Shown here: positions 8,804-15,802 of the stretch, piece after piece | Position numbering within the stretch: the first letter of the stretch is position 1 | How the letters are laid out: each line of letters begins with the position of its first letter | NCBI GenBank assembly: GCA_031398975.1 | Contig: JANNOI010000046.1 | Coordinates: forward strand, 1-43,796 | Origin: JAKFWI01 sp031398975 | GTDB lineage: Bacteria; Pseudomonadota; Alphaproteobacteria; Caulobacterales; Aquidulcibacteraceae | Length of the DNA stretch: 43,796 nucleotides | Direction: 5' to 3' | Notes under the pieces: model-generated | Seen by the model: the letters and a program-made list of their open reading frames with translations, nothing else | What the model was told of the DNA's origin: nothing | Databases searched by the model: none | Translations under genes and position numbers: made by a program

Positions 8804-10276
8804 TCAAACCTTGTCTGAAAGCCGCGCCAGCGCCTCAGACCGGCCAAGCAGAGCGAGCGTCCGCCCCAGATCCGGAGCTGGCGCTCCGCCCGTCACAAGT
8901 GCGCGCAAGGCCGGGCCGAACTGACCAAGACCGACCGCTTCCGCGTCCGCGAAGCGCTTGAGCGCGGCGCTGAGCTCGTGCTCGTCCCAGGCCGGGGAAG
9001 CTTCAAGCGCGGCCTTGAGGCGGGAGAGGCGCGCAACGACGTCCTGTTTCATCAGTTTTTGCGCTGCGGCGTCAAGCGGGATCGGGCGGGGGCGGACCAG
9101 GAAATAGGTCTGCTCGGCCAAGTCGGCGATGGTTTTGGCGCGGGCTTTAAGCACAGGCGCGGCCGCGCGCACCCGGACGGCGGCCGTCTCGTCCAGCGCC
9201 GCTTCCGTGTGCGCTGCAATATGGGCGATCAGGAGCGCGCCGAGCCGGGCGTCGGGGCAGGCCTGGAGGAAATGGGCGTTCACGCTGTTGAGCTTGGCGA
9301 GGTCGAGCCGGGCCGGGGCGCGCCCGATCTGAGCGAGGTCGAACACCGCGCTCGCTTCCTCCTTGGCCAGGATCTCGTCATGGCCTGGGCTCCAGCCCAG
9401 GCGCATCAAATAGGCGTTGATCGCCTCCGGCAGGTAGCCGAGGTCGCGATAGGCCTCCACGCCCAGCGCGCCGTGGCGCTTGGAGAGCTTGGCCCCGTCC
9501 GCCCCGTGGATCATCGGCACATGGGCGAAGGCGGGGGTGTCCCAGTCGAGGGCCTGATAGATCGGGATCTGGCGGGCGGTGTTGGTGAGGTGGTCGTCGC
9601 CGCGGATCACGTGGGTCACGCCCATGTCGTGATCGTCCACCACCACGGCGAGCATGTAGGTGGGCGTCGCGTCCGCGCGCAGCAGCACCAGATCGTCGAT
9701 GTCCCCCGCGCGCCAGCGCACCGGGCCCTGCACCAGGTCCTGCACCGCGATCTCGCCCGCGTCCGGCGCGCGCAGGCGGATCACGTGGGGGGCGTCCGGG
9801 GAGGGGGGCTTGAGGCCGTCCCGATAGGGGGAGCGGAAAGCGCTCGTGGCCGCATCCGCCTGCCGCTGGAGCGCGGCGATCGTCTCGGGGGGCGTGGAGG
9901 GGTCCTGCTTGGCGGCGGCGAGCGCGGCGCGCGCGGCCTCGCCTGCGGCGCGGCGCTGCTCCAGCGCTTCGGGGCTTACATAGCAGCGAAACGCCGTTCC
10001 GCGCGCGACCATCGCCTCGGCCGCCTCGCGGTGGCGGCCGGCGCGCGCGAACTGGAACACCGCCTTCCCGTCCGCCCCGAGGCCCAGCCAGTCCAGCCCC
10101 TGAAGGATCGCCCCGATCGCAGCCTCGGTGGAGCGGGCGCGGTCGGTATCCTCGATGCGCAGAAGGTAGGCGCCCCCGTGGCGGCGCGCGAAAAGCCAAT
10201 TGAACAGCGCCGTGCGCGCGCCTCCTATGTGCAGGAAGCCCGTCGGCGAGGGGGCGAAGCGGGTGACGATTTCCAT
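8804..10276 (-). CDS. gltX: Glutamyl-tRNA synthetase
   Basis: Charges tRNA-Glu with glutamate (class Ic synthetase). The 490-residue protein starts MEIVTRFAPSPTGFLHIGG, where PTGFLHIGG is the HIGH-type ATP motif, and has the KMSKS-type loop KLSKRHG at 263-269. The start at 10276 fits the family N-terminus exactly and has an AGG about 7 bases upstream; the frame is open for another 182 codons upstream, but that part is antisense to comEC. The insert region (residues 100-160) contains a single Cys, so the zinc-binding cluster of some GltX proteins is not present. Its 5' end overlaps the likely comEC start on the other strand. Confidence 0.96.
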   Translation of the reverse strand: MEIVTRFAPSPTGFLHIGGARTALFNWLFARRHGGAYLLRIEDTDRARSTEAAIGAILQGLDWLGLGADGKAVFQFARAGRHREAAEAMVARGTAFRCYVSPEALEQRRAAGEAARAALAAAKQDPSTPPETIAALQRQADAATSAFRSPYRDGLKPPSPDAPHVIRLRAPDAGEIAVQDLVQGPVRWRAGDIDDLVLLRADATPTYMLAVVVDDHDMGVTHVIRGDDHLTNTARQIPIYQALDWDTPAFAHVPMIHGADGAKLSKRHGALGVEAYRDLGYLPEAINAYLMRLGWSPGHDEILAKEEASAVFDLAQIGRAPARLDLAKLNSVNAHFLQACPDARLGALLIAHIAAHTEAALDETAAVRVRAAAPVLKARAKTIADLAEQTYFLVRPRPIPLDAAAQKLMKQDVVARLSRLKAALEASPAWDEHELSAALKRFADAEAVGLGQFGPALRALVTGGAPAPDLGRTLALLGRSEALARLSDKV

Positions 10277-12503
10277 ACCGAAGCCTGCCGGGTTTAAGGC
10301 GCGCCGCGGGCGGTCTAGCACGCTCGCCATCCCGCGCGCGAGGCGGCGCGCGCGGGCGCGCCTTCGCCTCTGGCCGGCCCTGCGCAAAGCGCTGGAAGAG
10401 CAGCAGGACCGCCTCGTGCTCTGGGCGCCGCTGGCGCTGATCGCAGGCGCGGCCTGCCATCTCCTGGCGCCGGCAGATCCCCCGTTCTGGTGGGGCGTGT
10501 CGGGGCTGGCCGGTGCGGCCACGCTTGCGGCGCTGCTGCTGCTCTGGCCAAGCCGGCGCCCGCGGCCCTGGGCGTGGCGGGCGCGGCGGATCGCGGCCGC
10601 GCTGTGCATCGCGGGCGCTGCGTTCGCGGCGGGCTTCGTGGCGGCCGATGTGCGTGTGGCGCGGGCGGCCCATCCGCGGCTCGCGGGCGAGACCGGCCCC
10701 GTCCTGGTGGAGGGCTGGGTGGCGGACGCCGAATCCGGGGCGCCCCGCCCGCGGCTGAGACTGTTGGTGCGCGCCATCGAGGGCGTGTCCGAGCCGCCGC
10801 GCTTCGTGCGCATCTCCACCACCCTGGCGGGGGCCCAGCCGCCCGGCCGGCCGGTGCGCTGCCGCGCGATCCTGCGCCCGCCCGAGCCGCCGTTGGCGCC
10901 GGGCGGCTACGATTCCGCCTATCAGGCGTTTTTCCAGAAAGTAGGCGGGGTCGGGTTCTCGCTGGGGCCGTGCCGGGCGGCGGCGTTCTGGCCCCCGCCC
11001 GATCTGCGCGACGCCGCCCTGATCCGGGCCGCGGCGGTCCGGCGGGTGGTCACCGAGATCGTCGCCGAAGCCTCGCCCGGGGCGGGGGGAGCGCTGGCGG
11101 CCGCCCTCATCACGGGGGACCGCTCCCTGATCGACGCCGAGACGAACGCTGCGTTCCGCGATTCGGGCCTCGGCCACATGCTGTCGGTGTCGGGGCTGCA
11201 CATGGGCGTGGTGGCGGGGATGATCTATGCCGCGCTGCATGTGGGCCTCGCCTTCTTTCCCGGCGCGGCGCTAGCGCTGCCGATCCGCAAGATCGCCGCC
11301 GGGAGCGCGCTGGTGGGCGCGGCTCTTTACCTTGCGCTGTCGGGGGCGAGCGTTCCCGCCCAGCGCGCCTTCGTGATGACCGCCGTGGTGCTGGGCGCGG
11401 TGCTGGCGGACCGCCCGGCCTTGACCATGCGGGGGCTGGCGGTGGCGGCGATCCTGGTCACGCTGCTCTCGCCGGACGCGGTGCTGAGCCCGGGATTCCA
11501 GATGTCTTTCGCTGCATCCGCCGCGCTGGTGGCGGCATTCGAGCGCTATGACGCACGCCCGGAAGCGCCGGCGGCGATCGATCCGGGGATGCTGATCGGG
11601 GGCTTGCAGAAGGCGTGGCGGTGGACGGCCGGGGCGTTGACGGCGAGCGTGGTGGCGGGGCTCGCCACCGATCCGTTCGCGCTGCACCATTTCCAGCGGA
11701 TGGCGGTCTATGCGCTGCCGGCGAATCTGGCGGCCACGCCCATCGTGTCGCTGATCGTGGCGCCGGCGGCGGGAGCGGCGGCGGTGCTCGCCCCGTTCGG
11801 GCTTGCGGAGGCGCCGTTGCGGGCGATGGCGTGGGGTCTTGAGCTGTTGACCGCGATCGGGGCCGCCTTCGCGGAGCGTCCCGAGGCGGTGCGCAGCCTT
11901 GCGAAGCCCCCGGACGCAACCTTCCTGTGCTGGGTGCTGGCGATCGCCTGGGGGTGCCTGTGGCGGGGGCGTTTGCGCTGGGCCGCGCTCGCGCCGCTCG
12001 TGCTGGGGGGCGGGCTCTACCTCGCCGCCCCGCCCGCCGCGCTCTTGATCGATTCCCGGGCCGAGGCGGCGGTGGCGCGCGCCAGCGCCTCAAGGGCGGG
12101 CGCGGCTTGGGTGCTGGTGAAAACGCGCGGCGGGGGGTTCGAGGCCGATCGCCTGGCGAGCCTCGCCGGCGCCGGTCCGGACGCCGCGGGCCTGCCCGAG
12201 CCCTCCGATTGCACGCCCGCGCGCTGCCGGTGGCGGACCCCGGGCGGGCGGGACGGGGTGTTCGTGCTGAGCCCCGAAGGCTTCGCCGACGCGTGCCGGC
12301 GCGGCGCGATCGTGGCCGCCCGCCCGCCGGCGCCCAGGGACTTCGCCGCGCGCTGCGCGCCCTCCGCGCTGTTGGACGGCCCCGCCTTGCGCGCGCGCGG
12401 CGGGGCCGTAGTGGTGGAGACGCAAGGCGGGGTGCGTACGCGCCACGTCGATCCCCATCCTACCCGCCGGCCCTGGCAGGCGAGCGCCGCCCCTCAGGCG
12501 TAG
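10263..12503 (+). CDS. comEC: ComEC/Rec2 family competence protein
   Basis: Polytopic inner-membrane protein of the ComEC/Rec2 family, thought to pass single-stranded DNA across the inner membrane during natural transformation. From the GTG at 10263 it has 746 residues: two early membrane segments (near WAPLALIAGAACHLL), an OB-like DUF4131 part, then the Competence domain with the signature HMLSVSGLHMGVVAG near residue 310 and many hydrophobic helices. The C-terminal region (about 600-746) lies where the metallo-beta-lactamase-like domain would be but has no HxHxDH motif, so it looks degenerate, as often in alphaproteobacteria. The start is uncertain: GTG 10263 has GAGGGGG upstream and overlaps gltX by 14 bases; GTG 10416 is the next choice. 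Its 3' end overlaps lexA by 10 bases. Confidence 0.88.
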   Translation: MTISIPKPAGFKARRGRSSTLAIPRARRRARARLRLWPALRKALEEQQDRLVLWAPLALIAGAACHLLAPADPPFWWGVSGLAGAATLAALLLLWPSRRPRPWAWRARRIAAALCIAGAAFAAGFVAADVRVARAAHPRLAGETGPVLVEGWVADAESGAPRPRLRLLVRAIEGVSEPPRFVRISTTLAGAQPPGRPVRCRAILRPPEPPLAPGGYDSAYQAFFQKVGGVGFSLGPCRAAAFWPPPDLRDAALIRAAAVRRVVTEIVAEASPGAGGALAAALITGDRSLIDAETNAAFRDSGLGHMLSVSGLHMGVVAGMIYAALHVGLAFFPGAALALPIRKIAAGSALVGAALYLALSGASVPAQRAFVMTAVVLGAVLADRPALTMRGLAVAAILVTLLSPDAVLSPGFQMSFAASAALVAAFERYDARPEAPAAIDPGMLIGGLQKAWRWTAGALTASVVAGLATDPFALHHFQRMAVYALPANLAATPIVSLIVAPAAGAAAVLAPFGLAEAPLRAMAWGLELLTAIGAAFAERPEAVRSLAKPPDATFLCWVLAIAWGCLWRGRLRWAALAPLVLGGGLYLAAPPAALLIDSRAEAAVARASASRAGAAWVLVKTRGGGFEADRLASLAGAGPDAAGLPEPSDCTPARCRWRTPGGRDGVFVLSPEGFADACRRGAIVAARPPAPRDFAARCAPSALLDGPALRARGGAVVVETQGGVRTRHVDPHPTRRPWQASAAPQA

Positions 12504-13264
12504 CGGCGGATCAGCGCGACGAGGCGGCCCTGGATGCGGACCCGGTCGGGCCCGAAAATGCGCGTCTCATAGGCGGGATTGGCGGCTTCGAGCGCGATCG
12601 AGCCGCCGCGCCGGCGCAGCCGCTTCAGGGTGGCCTCCTCATCGTCGATCAGGGCCACTACAATATCCCCGGTGTCGGCCGCCTCGCCCTTGCGCAGGAT
12701 CACGATATCCCCGTCGAGGATGCCGGCCTGGATCATCGAATCGCCGCGCACCTCGAGTGCGAAATGCTCGCCCTGGCCCAGAAGCTCGCTGGGCGCGGTG
12801 ATGCGGCCGATTTCGTGCTGGAGCGCCTCGATCGGGACCCCCGCCGCGATGCGGCCCAGGATCGCGATCTCGCCCGCGGCCTCCGGGCCGCCGCCATAGC
12901 CGCCCGGGGCCCCGAGGCCGGCGCCGCCGCCCGCAGCAAGCGCGCCTGCGCCGGGCGTTGGGTGAGCGCCCGCGGCGGCGGTCCCCGCGCTCCCCACGAG
13001 GCTCGGTTTGAATGCGGAGCGCCCGCGCGGGGGGGCGGCGGGCGTTACGGCGTCCGGCAGTTTCAGCACTTCGAGCGCGCGCGCGCGGTGGGCGAGGCGG
13101 CGGATGAAGCCCCGTTCCTCCAGCGCCGTAATCAGCCGGTGGATGCCGGACTTGGACGCGAGGTCGAGCGCCTCCTTCATTTCGTCGAACGAAGGGGAAA
13201 CGCCGCTTTCTTTGATCCGCTGATGTATGAAGAGCAGAAGCTCGCGTTGTTTCGACGTCAGCAT
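12494..13264 (-). CDS. lexA: LexA repressor, SOS response
   Basis: LexA represses SOS genes until RecA-ssDNA stimulates its self-cleavage. The 256-residue protein has an N-terminal winged helix (MLTSKQRELLLFIHQRI, with recognition region SPSFDEMKEALDLASKSGIHRLI) to about residue 70. The S24 peptidase domain has the cleavage site A141-G142 (GRIAAGVP), Ser176 (VRGDSMI) and Lys214 (ATLKRL). The linker between domains (about 72-130) is unusually long and rich in Gly, Ala and Pro. The start at 13264 is the standard MLTSKQ; an upstream in-frame start would add only MRGRF. An SOS box lies 48 bases upstream, so it is very likely autoregulated. Confidence 0.97.
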   Translation of the reverse strand: MLTSKQRELLLFIHQRIKESGVSPSFDEMKEALDLASKSGIHRLITALEERGFIRRLAHRARALEVLKLPDAVTPAAPPRGRSAFKPSLVGSAGTAAAGAHPTPGAGALAAGGGAGLGAPGGYGGGPEAAGEIAILGRIAAGVPIEALQHEIGRITAPSELLGQGEHFALEVRGDSMIQAGILDGDIVILRKGEAADTGDIVVALIDDEEATLKRLRRRGGSIALEAANPAYETRIFGPDRVRIQGRLVALIRRYA

Positions 13265-13311
13265 GAACCGCCCTCGCACGACCCTAAGAACAAAAGGTCA
13301 ACCCAGAACGC

Positions 13312-13326
13312 GTTCTATGTCCGTTC
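13312..13326 (-). promoter_or_regulatory. LexA-binding SOS box upstream of lexA
   Basis: On the plus strand the sequence is GTTCTATGTCCGTTC, a perfect GTTC-N7-GTTC direct repeat, the known alphaproteobacterial LexA operator. It lies 48 bases upstream of the lexA start and overlaps the -10 of the candidate promoter, as expected for autorepression. A weaker half-matching repeat (GAAC-N7-CAAC) is seen at 13288-13302 and could be a second, low-affinity site. Confidence 0.85.
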
Positions 13327-13340
13327 TCTCAGAATATCAA
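13312..13340 (-). promoter_or_regulatory. Candidate lexA promoter
   Basis: Read on the minus strand: TTGATA (13340-13335), a 17-base spacer, then TAGAAC (13317-13312). The -35 is close to consensus, the -10 is weak. The -35 overlaps the trpC stop codon (TGA at 13339-13337), and the SOS box covers the -10 and the adjacent spacer. This would let lexA be expressed separately from the upstream trp genes. Confidence 0.5.
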
Positions 13341-14136
13341 GCGGGCGGGATCGCCAAAAGCGCGCGTGCGGCGCCGGCCACGTCGGCCTGGCGCATCAGC
13401 GCCTCGCCCACCAGAAAGGCGCGCGCGCCCGCCGCGTAGAGGCGCGCCACGTCCTGGGCCGTCCCGATCCCGGATTCGGCCACGAGCAGCCGGTCAGGCG
13501 GGATGAGGGGGGCCAGCGCTTCGGTGGTCTCCAGTCGCGTCTCGAAGGTGCGCAGGTCGCGATTGTTGACGCCCAATAGCCGGGTGGGTAGGGCGAGCGC
13601 GCGCTCCACCTCGCCCGCATCGTGGCATTCCGCCAGGACGTCCAGGCCCCAGAGCGCGGCGCACGCGCACAACTCCCGCGCCAGCGTATCGTCCACCGCC
13701 GCCAGGATCACCAGCACCGCATCGGCGCCCAGCGCGCGCGCCTCCGCCACCTGATAGGGATCGACCACGAAATCCTTGCGCAGCGCCGGTAGCGTCGTTG
13801 CGGCGCGCGCGGCGGCGAGATCGGCGTCGGCGCCCTGGAAACTCGGGCCGTCGGTGAGGACGGAGAGGCACGCAGCGCCCCCCGCCGCATAGGCCTGGGC
13901 CAGGCGCGCGGGATCGAAATCGGCCCGGATCAGCCCGCGCGAGGGGCTTGCCTTCTTGATCTCCCCGATCAGGGCGGGACCGCGCGCGCTCGCCCGCTCG
14001 AGCGCGGCGGCCAAGCCCCGCGTCGGCCCCCCCGCGCGGGCGGGGCGGCCTCCACCTCGCGCAGCGGGCGGCGCGCGCGGGCGGCGCGCACCTCTTCGGT
14101 CTTGTAGGCGAGGATCCGGGCGAGCGTGTCGTTCAC
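13337..14136 (-). pseudogene. trpC: Indole-3-glycerol phosphate synthase TrpC, apparent frameshift
   Basis: TrpC makes indole-3-glycerol phosphate in tryptophan synthesis. The gene is split over two frames. The N-terminus (GTG at 14136, overlapping the trpD stop as GTGA) reads NDTLARILAYKTEEVRAARA and on to EVEAAPPARGG, then runs out of frame and stops at 13969 after 55 residues. The rest (GLAAALERASARGPALIGEI, through KKASPSRG, ALRKDFVVDPYQV, GVNNRDLRTF and LVAESGI) is intact in another frame from about 14020. The break falls in a run of seven G on the coding strand (C-run 14027-14033). One extra G would restore a normal 266-residue TrpC. It could be a true mutation, a homopolymer sequencing error, or a slippage site. 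All barrel motifs are intact. Confidence 0.85.
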
Positions 14137-15164
14137 GGCGCGGCGCTCGTCAGCGCGACAAGGCGGCGCAAGGCGTGCGCGGCCGCGCCCGAAGCCAGCG
14201 ATTCGCGCGCCAACGCCTGGCCGTCCGCCAGCTTGCGCGCTCGCCCGGCCACGACGAGCCCGGCGGCGGCGTTGGCCACCACCACCTCCTCGTAATCGCC
14301 GTTGGCCTCGCCCGGCCGTTCCAGGAGCGCTTCGAGCGCGGCGGCGTTTTCGTGCGCATCCCCGCCCGTTAGGCGCGGCGGCGCGGCGCGGGGGCGCGCG
14401 CCCAGATCCACGCACGGATCGATCCGCAGCACCTGGACGCGGCCGTGCTCGAGCGCGACCACGTCCGTCTCGGCGTCGATGGCGATCTCGTCCAGCCCCG
14501 CCCCGTGCACCACCCAGACCCGCTCCGCGCCCAGCAAAGCGAAGGCCTCCGCCATGGGCGCAGCCCATTCGGGCGCGAACACCCCCGCCAATTGGCGGCG
14601 CACGCCGGCGGGATTGGCCAGCGGGCCCAGCAGGTTGAAGATCGTGCGCACGCCCAGCTCGCGCCGCGCGGCCGCGACGTGGCGCATCGCGGGATGGTGG
14701 TTCTGGGCGAACAGGAAGGCCACGCCCGCCTCTTCGAGGCAGCGCTCGAGCACGCCCGCGTCGGCGGTGAGCTTCACCCCCAAGGCTTCCAGAACGTCCC
14801 CGCCCCCGGAGCGGGAAGACATCGCGCGGTTGCCGTGCTTGGCCACCGGCACACCGCACCCCGCGATCACGAAGGCGGCGGCGGTGGAGATGTTCAGCGT
14901 CTGGCGCCCGTCGCCGCCGGTTCCGCACACGTCCACCGCCCCCGGCGGCGCGCAGACCCGCCCCATGCGGTCCCGCAGCGCCTGCGCGCCAGCGGCGAGC
15001 GCTGCGGGATCGGCCATCAGCGGGATGGTGAGGGTGAGGAGGGCTTTGGTCTCGTCGGGGCCGGCGGCGCCGTCCATGACCAGGGCGAAGGCCTCGGCCA
15101 GGGCCTCGTGCGGGAGGGCGGCGCCGGCCGAAAGATCGCGCAGGACCGGGGAGAGCGTCCTCAT
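14133..15164 (-). CDS. trpD: Anthranilate phosphoribosyltransferase
   Basis: TrpD transfers the phosphoribosyl group of PRPP to anthranilate, the second step of tryptophan synthesis. The 343-residue protein has the PRPP-binding motif CGTGGDG at 80-86, the anthranilate/PRPP loop KHGNRAMSSRSG at 109-120, and FLFAQNHHPAMRHV with FNLLGPLANPAG further on. The ATG overlaps the trpG stop (ATGA) and the stop overlaps the trpC GTG, so trpG-trpD-trpC look translationally coupled. It is a separate gene, not fused to trpG. Confidence 0.97.
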   Translation of the reverse strand: MRTLSPVLRDLSAGAALPHEALAEAFALVMDGAAGPDETKALLTLTIPLMADPAALAAGAQALRDRMGRVCAPPGAVDVCGTGGDGRQTLNISTAAAFVIAGCGVPVAKHGNRAMSSRSGGGDVLEALGVKLTADAGVLERCLEEAGVAFLFAQNHHPAMRHVAAARRELGVRTIFNLLGPLANPAGVRRQLAGVFAPEWAAPMAEAFALLGAERVWVVHGAGLDEIAIDAETDVVALEHGRVQVLRIDPCVDLGARPRAAPPRLTGGDAHENAAALEALLERPGEANGDYEEVVVANAAAGLVVAGRARKLADGQALARESLASGAAAHALRRLVALTSAAP

Positions 15165-15742
15165 GGCGCAGCGCCTTGGGCCACGCGCAGGAACGCGTCC
15201 AGCAAAGCGCGCCCGTGCTCGGAGGCGATCGATTCCGGATGAAACTGCACCCCGAACACCGGCCGCTCCCGGTGGCGCAGCGCCATGATCTCGCCGTCCT
15301 CGGTCTCGGCGTCGATCGCCAGAACGGGGGGCAGGGTGTCGCGGCGTACAGCGAGGCTGTGATAGCGGGTGGCGACGAAACCGTCCGGCAGCCCCTCAAA
15401 CAGCCCCGCGCCCGAATGGCGGATGGGGGACACCTTCCCGTGCACGATCTCGCGCGCGGGCCCCACCTCGCCGCCGAACGCCTCCCCGATCGCCTGGTGG
15501 CCCAGGCACACGCCCAGGATCGGCAGCGCGGGCGGGGCCTTCCGCAGCAGTTCGAGGCAGATGCCCGCGTCCGCCGGCGCGCGCGGGCCGGGGGACAGAA
15601 CGAGCGCTTCGGCCCCCATCGCAAGCGCCTGCGCGCTCGTCAGGGCGTCGTTGCGCACCACGCGGGTGGGCGCCCCCAAATCCTCGAAATAATGGACGAG
15701 GTTGTAGGTGAAACTGTCATAATTATCGATAAGGAGGATCAT
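15161..15742 (-). CDS. trpG: Anthranilate synthase glutamine amidotransferase subunit
   Basis: TrpG releases ammonia from glutamine for TrpE. The 193-residue class I amidotransferase domain has the nucleophile Cys79 in GVCLGHQAIGEAFGG and the His168/Glu170 pair in GVQFHPESI. The oxyanion-loop region reads SPGPRAPADAG, with Arg where many homologues have Cys; this position is not catalytic. Some species use the same subunit for folate synthesis (PabA role); its position between trpE and trpD supports a main role in tryptophan synthesis. It lies 60 bases after trpE. Confidence 0.96.
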   Translation of the reverse strand: MILLIDNYDSFTYNLVHYFEDLGAPTRVVRNDALTSAQALAMGAEALVLSPGPRAPADAGICLELLRKAPPALPILGVCLGHQAIGEAFGGEVGPAREIVHGKVSPIRHSGAGLFEGLPDGFVATRYHSLAVRRDTLPPVLAIDAETEDGEIMALRHRERPVFGVQFHPESIASEHGRALLDAFLRVAQGAAP

Positions 15743-15802
15743 GTCGGCGCCTGATCGGTCGAATTAGCGGAGAAGGGCGGCCGCGCGAAGTGCGCGAAAC
15801 GA

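Noticed and set aside
10277..10822. Open frame extending gltX upstream by 182 codons
   Set aside because: It is antisense to comEC and the conserved GltX N-terminus begins at 10276.
15743..15802. Possible trp attenuator between trpE and trpG
   Set aside because: No Trp-rich leader peptide or terminator hairpin is visible in the 60 bases.
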